Part shown: positions 1 to 5,008 of the stretch, one piece after another | Position numbering within the stretch: the first letter of the stretch is position 1 | How the letters are laid out: every line of letters starts with the position of its first letter | Origin: Allobrachymonas sp. | Lineage (GTDB): Bacteria; Pseudomonadota; Gammaproteobacteria; Burkholderiales; Burkholderiaceae_C | Direction: 5' to 3' | NCBI GenBank assembly: GCA_030538335.1 | Contig: JAUNUE010000146.1 | Location: 1 to 5,008 of the forward strand | Length of the DNA stretch: 5,008 nucleotides | Notes under the pieces: generated by a model | Told to the model about the DNA's origin: nothing | The model's database searches: none | The model's input: only the letters and a program-made list of their open reading frames with translations | Translations under genes and position numbers: made by a program

Positions 1-1023
1 CTGAATGCCGTTTACTTGCCCCAACAGCAGCAAGCCGGAAAATCGCCTCAGCATCGCACCGCACGAAGCCCGGCTCCATCCATGGGGTCTTGCCTGGATC
101 GTTCCAGCTTCCAGATGGATGCCAATCGCTGGTCTTACCGCATTGAAGACAACCTTGGCAGTGTGTCCATGCAGGATGCCCTGGCTTCTTTGAAGCACGC
201 TTTCTCTGAAAGTGATATGCCTCTACAGACGCCGCAGCAAATGGCTGATGGAATGAGAGTGCCCTTGGGTTTTCCCAATCACCCCAATGCGCAAGGGGAG
301 ATCAGGCTGCAGCAGACAAATGCCGGAATCCAGGCACGTTTCGATATACAAATGCGGCCCACGCCAGATACCCCAAAACCCGACCGGGAGCGCATAGCAA
401 GCTTCTGCAAAACCATGGGGGCAGTCGCCAAGTATGCGCAGGAATTGAATTACGCGTCGCGCAGCGCCCCGCCCGGCAGAGATGACCTCAACAAGCTCAG
501 GCCCAAGAGCACCTTTGATGCCGCTGCCGCCAGGCGTGCACTGGAAGAGGGAAGCGGCACCATTGAAGGCGTGGCCTGCACTGTGCATGCTGGTGTGCGC
601 ACCAGGGCGTTCGGGATGCCGATTGCGCTTTTTCCTGTGACCCCCTACCTGCATGAATTTCTTGAGCTGTCACGTTCAGCCAAAGAGGGGCGTGACCAGC
701 TGGATATTGATCCGGCTTTCTTCCAGCACGTACTGGTAGGCGAAACCAATGACAACGGTGCTTTCCGCTTCTCGCGGCTCAAGCCGGGACGCTATTATCT
801 GACCATGACGGCTGGCGCTTCCATACAGCGCGAGCGTGATGTGGTGGTGGGCACCTACACCAACGCCTACGGTTCTCGCACGAATATTACGCGCAAACAA
901 CCTTATGTCACCCATTTCGGCGGGGTGATTTACGAGTTTGTGGAGATCACGCAGCCCGGCCAGACAGTGCGAACCACCCTGGCAAACCGGGGATCGTTGA
1001 CGGGATGGAAAGCCGGTTGCTGA
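1..1023 (+). CDS. Hypothetical protein with C-terminal carboxypeptidase-regulatory-like domain, 5' end probably outside the window
   Basis: I do not recognise this family by name. The frame is open from the left edge to the TGA at 1021-1023. In-frame starts exist at 16 (TTG), 82 (ATG) and 115 (ATG), but none has a convincing Shine-Dalgarno sequence, so the gene probably begins outside the window. Numbered from the TTG at 16, the protein is 335 residues. Residues 1-35 are low in order (Gln, Pro, Ser, Arg). Residues 36-140 are polar and of unknown fold. Residues 181-320 look like a beta sandwich: GTIEGVACTVH, then the MPIALFPVTPY segment, then ETNDNGAFRFSRLKPGRYYL at 243-262. That last pattern (T-x-x-x-G-x-F-x-F-x-x-L-x-P-G-x-Y) is typical of carboxypeptidase-regulatory-like/transthyretin-type domains, which often occur in exported or surface proteins. 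No signal peptide or membrane segment is visible, but a true N-terminus could carry one. The gene converges with the TRIC gene to its right. The coding frame is fairly sure; the function is unknown. Confidence 0.62.
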   Translation: MNAVYLPQQQQAGKSPQHRTARSPAPSMGSCLDRSSFQMDANRWSYRIEDNLGSVSMQDALASLKHAFSESDMPLQTPQQMADGMRVPLGFPNHPNAQGEIRLQQTNAGIQARFDIQMRPTPDTPKPDRERIASFCKTMGAVAKYAQELNYASRSAPPGRDDLNKLRPKSTFDAAAARRALEEGSGTIEGVACTVHAGVRTRAFGMPIALFPVTPYLHEFLELSRSAKEGRDQLDIDPAFFQHVLVGETNDNGAFRFSRLKPGRYYLTMTAGASIQRERDVVVGTYTNAYGSRTNITRKQPYVTHFGGVIYEFVEITQPGQTVRTTLANRGSLTGWKAGC

Positions 1024-1093
1024 AGCTGGGCGCGCCGCGCATATCGGCGATATACAGGGGTATGAGCGCGAAAGTTCAAGCGTACGTACGAAC

Positions 1094-1116
1094 GGGTGCC
1101 AAGCAAATTGGCACCC
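1094..1116. terminator. Hairpin between two convergent genes, possible bidirectional terminator
   Basis: A perfect inverted repeat: GGGTGCCAA at 1094-1102 pairs with TTGGCACCC at 1108-1116 around the 5-nt loop GCAAA. It lies 70 bp after the stop of the rightward gene and 39 bp beyond the stop of the leftward TRIC gene, which is where a shared terminator would be expected. Neither strand shows a clear run of T after the stem, so it is not a textbook intrinsic terminator. It may instead act as a 3'-end stabilising hairpin or depend on Rho. Confidence 0.4.
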
Positions 1117-1155
1117 CGCAATTGCCTGCGCAAAATACCGGATCTTGTTCCGTTT

Positions 1156-1821
1156 TCAGCTTGTTTTTTCAGCTTCGCCGCCGCCATCGTCAAGCTGCGG
1201 CAGCTTGACGCCCCACCATGCCAGCACTACACGCGCCAGCGTGATCAGGGCTGCGGTGCTTGCCGTTGCCCAGAAAGCATCCAGCCATTGCAGATGCAAC
1301 AGCGCCAGCAGCAACCAATTGCCCACAAACGCGATGCTGGCATAGGGTGAAGGGTCAGTGATCAAAATCGGTTTTTCATTGCAGACCATGTCGCGCAACA
1401 AGCCGCCAAACGTGGCGGTGATCACGCCCATGAGTACGCATGGCAACATCGGCCAGCCTTGCTGTTGCGCAATCTGCGTGCCGGTGGCGCTGAACACGCC
1501 CAGACCGATTGCATCGACCACCAGAAACACCCCGCCCGACAGCCAGCGTGACGAGATGCGCAGCAGCAGGCTCGCCAGCAGCGCCATGACCAGCACGCCC
1601 CAAAGCAGGCTGGTGTTCGCCACCCAGTAGAACGGGCGCTGATACAGCAGCACATCGCGCAGCGTGCCGCCACCAAAAGCGGCAAGAAATGCCGCGATGA
1701 ACGTACCCACGGCATCCAGCCGGTGCGCCCGCGCCGCAAACAGCCCCGACAGGGCAAAGGCAAACGTGCCCAACACTTCGAGGGTGAAAAAAACAGTGCG
1801 GGAATCGAATGGCAGCGGCAT
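1156..1821 (-). CDS. TRIC / UPF0126 (YicG-like) trimeric intracellular cation channel family membrane protein
   Basis: This is an inner-membrane protein of the PF03458 family, once labelled a glycine transporter. Structural work on bacterial members shows homotrimeric, potassium-permeable channels, so ion conduction is the likely role, with the physiological substrate unproven here. The protein is 221 residues from the ATG at 1821, the usual family length. It has about seven hydrophobic segments (roughly 10-30, 37-50, 65-88, 97-115, 127-140, 161-178, 183-203) and the family's internal duplication. The signature loops are GGGTLRD at 50-56 in the first repeat and FGGLLRD at 138-144 in the second, the latter followed by NEKP at 148-151. 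The tail is short, charged and cytosolic-looking (DDGGGEAEKTS). The start is uncertain. ATG 1821 fits where family proteins begin but has no good ribosome site, and a TTG at 1848 would add nine residues behind a GGAAGG placed only 2 nt away. The gene reads away from the putative origin and is probably monocistronic. Confidence 0.9.
   Translation of the reverse strand: MPLPFDSRTVFFTLEVLGTFAFALSGLFAARAHRLDAVGTFIAAFLAAFGGGTLRDVLLYQRPFYWVANTSLLWGVLVMALLASLLLRISSRWLSGGVFLVVDAIGLGVFSATGTQIAQQQGWPMLPCVLMGVITATFGGLLRDMVCNEKPILITDPSPYASIAFVGNWLLLALLHLQWLDAFWATASTAALITLARVVLAWWGVKLPQLDDGGGEAEKTS
1188..1210. repeat. 23-bp near-perfect palindrome in the 3' end of the TRIC gene
   Basis: Two 11-nt arms, CGTCAAGCTGC at 1188-1198 and GCAGCTTGACG at 1200-1210, are exact reverse complements around one central base at 1199. 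The element lies inside the coding sequence, over the codons for VKLPQLDD near the C-terminus of the channel protein, about 30 bp before its stop. A transcript could fold it into a stem of about 10 bp. It may be chance from repeated Leu/Gln codons, a 3'-end hairpin, or a binding site for a dimeric protein. Confidence 0.5.
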
Positions 1822-1890
1822 GGCGGTGGATTGTAGGGAGACGGCCAAAGCCTTCCGAAAACAGCCCGTCGATCAACGCCGGGTTGGCTT

Positions 1891-1923
1891 GTTCTTTTAT
1901 CTCTTGAATTTATGTTTTAAAAC
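1891..1923. other. AT-rich block, candidate DNA unwinding element
   Basis: The 30 bp at 1891-1920 contain only six G or C bases, in sharp contrast with the GC-rich genes around them. The block ends in the 10-bp palindrome GTTTTAAAAC (1914-1923) and lies 30 bp left of the first perfect DnaA box, on the side where E. coli has its unwinding element relative to R1. Between them is TAGATAG followed by a GC-rich GGGGCTGG, loosely like the DnaA-trio plus GC-rich arrangement described in Bacillus subtilis, but the triplets are not in regular 3-bp phase. The block also overlaps the probable promoter region of the TRIC gene. Confidence 0.45.
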
Positions 1924-1953
1924 TGGTGAGAATAGATAGGGGCTGGACTTTTC

Positions 1954-1962
1954 TGTGGATAA
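1954..1962 (-). promoter_or_regulatory. DnaA box, perfect consensus (R1-like)
   Basis: TGTGGATAA on the + strand, that is TTATCCACA on the - strand, matches the high-affinity DnaA box at all nine positions. It is the box closest to the left AT-rich block and has the same orientation relative to it as R1 in E. coli oriC. Confidence 0.75.
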
Positions 1963-1980
1963 GCAGCTATTGATGATGAA

Positions 1981-1993
1981 AATCAATGACTTG
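1981..1993 (+). promoter_or_regulatory. IHF binding site, perfect consensus match
   Basis: AATCAATGACTTG fits the IHF consensus WATCAANNNNTTR at every fixed position. It begins 18 bp after the first DnaA box. IHF bends E. coli oriC just right of R1 to help DnaA assemble, so both placement and orientation fit an origin. The consensus is short and could occur by chance, but its position next to the DnaA box makes that less likely. Confidence 0.55.
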
Positions 1994-2070
1994 CTTCTTA
2001 GACAAGGATGAAGACAAAGTCGTTTCTGCTTGTGCATGCAGATGAACAAAAACCGGAAAACACACCAGGC

Positions 2071-2079
2071 TGTGGATAA
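2071..2079 (-). promoter_or_regulatory. DnaA box, perfect consensus (second)
   Basis: A second exact TGTGGATAA, in the same orientation as the box at 1954 and 117 bp to its right. It starts a tighter group of three boxes spaced 28 and 24 bp apart. Two exact 9-mers within 130 bp of non-coding DNA is well above random expectation. Confidence 0.72.
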
Positions 2080-2098
2080 AGCCGCAGTTGTCTTCAAG

Positions 2099-2107
2099 CT
2101 ATCCACA
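2099..2107 (+). promoter_or_regulatory. DnaA box, inverted, one mismatch
   Basis: CTATCCACA differs from TTATCCACA only at the first base. It points opposite to the boxes at 1954 and 2071, as R4 is inverted relative to R1 in E. coli oriC. Single mismatches at this position are common in functional boxes. Confidence 0.6.
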
Positions 2108-2122
2108 GGCGCGGCTGGCGGT

Positions 2123-2131
2123 TGTGGACAG
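2123..2131 (-). promoter_or_regulatory. Degenerate DnaA-like box, two mismatches
   Basis: TGTGGACAG keeps the TGTGGA core but departs from TGTGGATAA at two positions. Taken alone it would not be called. It is listed because it lies 16 bp beyond the inverted box and just before the right-hand AT-rich block at 2145-2168, where a weaker DnaA site would be expected. Confidence 0.35.
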
Positions 2132-2210
2132 CTTGTTCCGCCGAGTTTTTACAATTATTTACTTTTAGCGTGGGGCACCAGGCATCTGCAGCACGAAGCA
2201 AGGTCCGTTT

Positions 2211-3485
2211 TCAGGGGTACAAACCACGCAGATCGCGGGCGGTGAGGATGCGCGTGCAGGCCACGATGTAGGTGGCTGTGCGCAGGCTGACCTTGTGCTG
2301 CTGGGCGGTGTCCCAGATGCTGGCAAAGGCTTTTTTCATGATGCTGACCAGGCGCTCGTTGATTTCTTCCTCGCTCCAGAAAAAGCTGGAAAAATCCTGC
2401 ACCCATTCAAAATAGCTCACTGTCACGCCGCCGGCATTGGCTATGACATCGGGCACGACCAGCACCCCTTTGTCTTTGAGGATGTCGTCAGCTTCGGGAG
2501 TGGTGGGGCCATTGGCCCCTTCAATGACCATTTGGGCCTGGATAAGCCCTGCGTTGTCTTGCGTAATCTGGCCTTCCAGTGCGGCGGGAATCAAGATGTC
2601 GCATTTTGTCGACCAGAAGTCGCTGGATGAGATATCTTGCGCACTTTTAAAGCCTTTTACACCCCCTTCAGCCGCTACGTGGGCTTGCAGGGCAGCCATA
2701 TCCAGACCCTTGTCGTTGGCGACCGAACCTGTATGGTCTTGTATGGCGACGATGTGAGCGCCAGCTTCTGAAAACAACCTGGCTGCTACGCTACCGACGT
2801 TACCAAAACCCTGTACGGCAATGCGCGCACCGGCAATCGACAAGCCCGTGCGCCGGGCGGCTTCGGTGCCGATGGTAAACACGCCGCGGCCGGTGGCTTC
2901 ACGCCGCCCCAGCGAGCCGCCCACGCTGATCGGCTTGCCGGTCACGACGCCGGTGGCGGTTTCGCCGATATTGGTGGCGTAGGTATCCATCATCCAGGCC
3001 ATGACTTTTTCGTTGGTGTTAACGTCGGGGGCGGGGATGTCCTTGGTGGGGCCGATGATGATGCCGATCTCGCTGGTATAGCGGCGCGTCAACCGTTCCA
3101 GCTCAGCCTGCGACAAGGTACGCGGATCCACCCGGATGCCGCCCTTGGCGCCACCAAACGGCACGTTGACCGCGGCGTTCTTGATCGACATCCAGGCCGA
3201 CAGCGCCATCACTTCGGGCAGGGTCACATCCTGGTGAAAGCGCACGCCGCCTTTGCCCGGCCCCCGGCTCATATTGTGCTGCACGCGGTAGCCTTCAAAA
3301 TGGGCAATGGTGCCGTTGTCCAGGGCGATGGGCACATCTACTACCAAGGCGCGTTTGGGGCGTTTCAGGGTCTCGACCCAGCGGGTGAGTGAGCCGAGAT
3401 AGGGCGTGACCCGATCTATCTGTTGCAGATAAATACCCCAGGGGCCAAGATGTTGGGGGTCAAGATAAGACGGCAGGGTGTGCAT
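2211..3485 (-). CDS. gdhA: Glutamate dehydrogenase (Glu/Leu/Phe/Val dehydrogenase family)
   Basis: Cytosolic enzyme that interconverts glutamate with 2-oxoglutarate and ammonia using NAD(P), linking carbon and nitrogen metabolism. The protein is 424 residues, typical for the hexameric small-subunit class. The N-terminal substrate domain has the glycine-rich GPGKGGVRF at 75-83, the catalytic-lysine motif PFGGAKGGI at 109-117 (Lys114) and the PAPDVNT motif at 151-157 with the catalytic Asp154. The Rossmann domain has GFGNVG at 226-231, and ANAGGVTVSYFEW at 349-361 is also conserved. Asp250 at the end of the second Rossmann strand hints at NAD preference, but I cannot settle cofactor use from this. 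I chose the ATG at 3485 because AGGAG sits 5 nt upstream; the frame is open to 3545 but the added residues look non-conserved. The gene diverges from mnmG and reads toward the putative origin, so it would be head-on to a rightward fork. No clear terminator follows it. Confidence 0.95.
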   Translation of the reverse strand: MHTLPSYLDPQHLGPWGIYLQQIDRVTPYLGSLTRWVETLKRPKRALVVDVPIALDNGTIAHFEGYRVQHNMSRGPGKGGVRFHQDVTLPEVMALSAWMSIKNAAVNVPFGGAKGGIRVDPRTLSQAELERLTRRYTSEIGIIIGPTKDIPAPDVNTNEKVMAWMMDTYATNIGETATGVVTGKPISVGGSLGRREATGRGVFTIGTEAARRTGLSIAGARIAVQGFGNVGSVAARLFSEAGAHIVAIQDHTGSVANDKGLDMAALQAHVAAEGGVKGFKSAQDISSSDFWSTKCDILIPAALEGQITQDNAGLIQAQMVIEGANGPTTPEADDILKDKGVLVVPDVIANAGGVTVSYFEWVQDFSSFFWSEEEINERLVSIMKKAFASIWDTAQQHKVSLRTATYIVACTRILTARDLRGLYP

Positions 3486-3490
3486 GGATT

Positions 3491-3495
3491 CTCCT
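3491..3495 (-). promoter_or_regulatory. Ribosome binding site of gdhA, decides the start
   Basis: On the - strand AGGAG is followed by AATCC and then ATG at 3485, a near-ideal spacing of 5 nt. This fixes the start at 3485 rather than at the upstream in-frame start that would give a 444-residue protein. Confidence 0.8.
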
Positions 3496-3535
3496 GGATG
3501 CAGATGGACAGAGGGGGTGGATAAACCCTTGGACT

Positions 3536-3563
3536 TTAGCAGCACCCGGGCAAGCCCTAAAAT
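3536..3563 (+). promoter_or_regulatory. Predicted sigma70-type promoter of mnmG
   Basis: TTAGCA at 3536-3541 (four of six matches to TTGACA) and TAAAAT at 3558-3563 (five of six to TATAAT) are separated by 16 bp. Transcription would begin near 3570, leaving a leader of about 20 nt before the GTG at 3592. The element lies in the 106-bp divergent gap with gdhA. No equally good promoter for gdhA is visible on the other strand. Confidence 0.45.
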
Positions 3564-3591
3564 ACCCGGTTCTTCTGCCTGTTGCCTTGCC

Positions 3592-5008
3592 GTGCCTGCC
3601 CCTTCTTCTTTTTACACCTATCCCCAGCCCTTCGATGTGATTGTGGTGGGTGGTGGTCATGCAGGCACCGAAGCCGCCTTGGCCGCTGCGCGCATGGGCG
3701 CACATACCTTGTTGCTTACGCACAATATCGAAACCGTGGGTGCCATGAGCTGCAACCCCAGTATCGGCGGCATTGGCAAGGGTCATTTGATGCGCGAGGT
3801 GGATGCGCTGGGCGGTGCCATGGCCCTCGCCGTGGACGAAGCGGGCATCCAGTTCCGCATGCTCAATTCCAGCAAGGGGCCTGCAGTGCGTGCCACGCGG
3901 GCGCAGGTCGACCGCTTGTTGTACAAAGCTGCCATCCGCCGCAAGGTCGAGAACCAGCCGAACCTGTGGTTGTTTCAGCAGGCGGTGGATGACCTGGTGC
4001 TGCAGGGCGACCGTGTGGTGGGTGCCATCACGCAAAGCGGCATCCGCTTTTCCGGACATACGGTGGTGCTGACCGCAGGCACGTTTCTGGATGGCCGCAT
4101 CCACATCGGCCTGCAGAACTACCAGGCGGGCCGGGCGGGCGATCCGCCTGCGGTAAGCCTGTCGGCACGGCTCAAGGAATTGCAACTGCCGCAGGCGCGG
4201 CTCAAGACCGGTACGCCGCCGCGCATCGATGGCCGCACGATTGATTTTGCCCGATGCGAAGAACAACCCGGCGACGGCATGGGCGAGATGTTGCCGAACG
4301 ACGACCCGCGTTTGCAAGACAGCGTATGGCGTGGCGTGGCGCGTGCTGCTACCAACGATGCGCCGACGGCGAGTTTCATGGGGCGTGCCGCCATGCACCC
4401 GCCGCAGTTGCCGTGCTGGATCACGCACACCAACGAAAAAACGCACGCCATCATCCGCAGCGGGTTTGACCGCAGCCCCATGTTCACCGGCAAGATCGAG
4501 GGCGTGGGGCCGCGCTACTGCCCGAGCGTGGAAGACAAGATCAACCGCTTTGCCGACAAAGACAGCCACCAGATTTTTCTCGAACCCGAGGGGCTGACCA
4601 CGCACGAGTTCTACCCCAACGGCATCAGCACCAGCCTGCCGTTTGACATCCAGTTGGAACTGGTGCGCTCAATGCGCGGGCTGGAAAATGCCCATATCCT
4701 GCGCCCCGGTTACGCCATCGAATACGACTATTTTGACCCGCGCAGCCTGAAGGGTAGCTTCGAGACCAAGCAGGTGGCAGGGCTGTTTTTTGCCGGGCAG
4801 ATCAACGGCACCACGGGTTATGAAGAGGCGGCGGTGCAGGGCTTGTTTGCCGGACTGAATGCCGCGCTGCACGCCCGCATGCAGGGTAGTGCGCAGGCCG
4901 CAGCGATTGCGCCAGAGTGGTCGACAGATACCTGGCTGCCCCGCCGCGACGAGGCCTATCTGGGCGTGCTGGTCGATGACCTGATCACCAAAGGCGTGAC
5001 TGAACCCT
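3592..5008 (+). CDS. mnmG: tRNA uridine-5-carboxymethylaminomethyl synthesis enzyme MnmG (GidA), 3' end beyond the window
   Basis: FAD-binding subunit that works with the GTPase MnmE to place the (carboxymethyl)aminomethyl group on C5 of the wobble uridine U34 in a set of tRNAs. The 472 residues visible are about three quarters of the usual 620-650. The FAD-binding Rossmann motif DVIVVGGGHAGTEAA is at 15-29, MSCNPSIGGIGKGHL at 52-66 with the conserved Cys54, KGPAVRATRAQ at 95-105, and LTAGTFLDG at 160-168. The two GidA family signatures follow: GPRYCPSVEDK at 306-316 and AGQINGTTGYEEAA at 401-414. Cys275 in LPCWITHTNEKTH matches the second functionally important cysteine. Between RTIDF (215-219) and SFMG (261-264) there are 41 residues, against 15 in E. 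coli as I recall it. The start is GTG 3592: conserved sequence begins at about residue 10, the next in-frame ATG is already inside the FAD fold, and no clear Shine-Dalgarno is present. In many bacteria rsmG and parAB follow. Confidence 0.97.
   Translation, partial: MPAPSSFYTYPQPFDVIVVGGGHAGTEAALAAARMGAHTLLLTHNIETVGAMSCNPSIGGIGKGHLMREVDALGGAMALAVDEAGIQFRMLNSSKGPAVRATRAQVDRLLYKAAIRRKVENQPNLWLFQQAVDDLVLQGDRVVGAITQSGIRFSGHTVVLTAGTFLDGRIHIGLQNYQAGRAGDPPAVSLSARLKELQLPQARLKTGTPPRIDGRTIDFARCEEQPGDGMGEMLPNDDPRLQDSVWRGVARAATNDAPTASFMGRAAMHPPQLPCWITHTNEKTHAIIRSGFDRSPMFTGKIEGVGPRYCPSVEDKINRFADKDSHQIFLEPEGLTTHEFYPNGISTSLPFDIQLELVRSMRGLENAHILRPGYAIEYDYFDPRSLKGSFETKQVAGLFFAGQINGTTGYEEAAVQGLFAGLNAALHARMQGSAQAAAIAPEWSTDTWLPRRDEAYLGVLVDDLITKGVTEP

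Larger units (their letters stand above)
1885..2165. other. Candidate chromosomal replication origin (oriC)
   Basis: This lies in the gene-free stretch between the TRIC start and the gdhA stop, about 1.4 kb from mnmG. The order, left to right, is: an AT-rich block at 1891-1923 (the first 30 bp about 20% GC, ending in the palindrome GTTTTAAAAC at 1914-1923); a DnaA box at 1954-1962; a perfect IHF consensus at 1981-1993; a second perfect DnaA box at 2071-2079; an inverted one-mismatch box at 2099-2107; a degenerate box at 2123-2131; and a second AT-rich block at about 2145-2168. E. coli oriC has the same order: unwinding element, R1 in this orientation, IHF site, further boxes and a terminal inverted R4. 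The identity as origin is inferred. A DnaA-titrating or DnaA-regulated region could look similar. No convincing copies of the E. coli 13-mer are seen, and GATC sites are scarce, as expected in a lineage without Dam/SeqA control. Confidence 0.6.

Noticed and set aside
1041..1053. Inverted repeat ATATCG-G-CGATAT after the stop of the first gene
   Set aside because: Arms of 6 bp with a one-base centre and no T tract; too weak for a terminator, and the hairpin at 1094-1116 is better.
1081..1090. Self-complementary CGTACGTACG
   Set aside because: A short simple palindrome with no second copy in the window; too short to call a site.
1376..1876. 166-codon open frame on the - strand overlapping the TRIC gene in another frame
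   Set aside because: The TRIC frame has clear membrane segments and the family's duplicated GGxLRD loops; this one is rich in Arg, Cys and His and is a shadow.
1897..2106. Small open frame on the - strand (69 codons) within the putative origin
   Set aside because: No ribosome site, no recognisable motif, and it runs across DnaA boxes and the IHF site in AT-rich DNA; coding use is unlikely.
2150..2210. Possible terminator downstream of gdhA
   Set aside because: I looked for a stem followed by T residues on the - strand and found only short imperfect pairings before the AT-rich block.
2030..2245. Small open frame on the + strand (71 codons) running from the putative origin into gdhA
   Set aside because: It overlaps the end of gdhA antisense, spans three DnaA boxes, and its translation resembles no protein.
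3460..4605. Long open frame on the - strand (381 codons) opposite mnmG and the gdhA start
   Set aside because: It lies antisense to the strongly conserved MnmG frame, its translation is rich in Arg, His and Ala with no motif, and such open antisense frames are expected in GC-rich genes.

Overview
The window looks like part of a bacterial chromosome from the Betaproteobacteria, probably a Comamonadaceae-like member of the Burkholderiales. The evidence is the GC-rich coding style, the close agreement of the MnmG and glutamate dehydrogenase sequences with what I recall of that group, and the presence of mnmG, a gene that often lies near the replication origin. The taxonomic placement is from memory of protein families, not from a search.

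Layout. Positions 1-1023 (+) hold the end of an unrecognised protein whose C-terminal part resembles a carboxypeptidase-regulatory-like (transthyretin-type) beta domain; its true start probably lies left of the window. It converges with a leftward gene (1156-1821, -) for a seven-helix TRIC/UPF0126 membrane channel. The 130-bp gap between them carries a 9-bp stem hairpin. A gene-poor stretch of about 390 bp (1822-2210) follows. After it come a leftward glutamate dehydrogenase gene (gdhA, 2211-3485, -) and a short divergent promoter region (3486-3591). The rightward gene for the tRNA-modifying enzyme MnmG (3592 to the right edge, 3' end missing) closes the window.

The most interesting stretch is 1885-2165. 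It has a 30-bp block of about 20% GC, a perfect DnaA box (TGTGGATAA) in the E. coli R1 orientation, and a perfect match to the IHF consensus 18 bp further on. A second perfect DnaA box, an inverted one-mismatch box and a two-mismatch box follow, and then another AT-rich block. This order (unwinding element, DnaA box, IHF site, more DnaA boxes ending in an inverted one) resembles E. coli oriC, which also lies near mnmG. I read it as a candidate chromosomal replication origin, with a DnaA-controlled regulatory region as the main alternative.

The genes do not form one operon or obvious pathway. They are independently transcribed housekeeping or accessory genes around a putative origin. I see no CRISPR array, insertion sequence, phage gene, tRNA or rRNA. 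Apart from the origin candidate, no undescribed system is evident.
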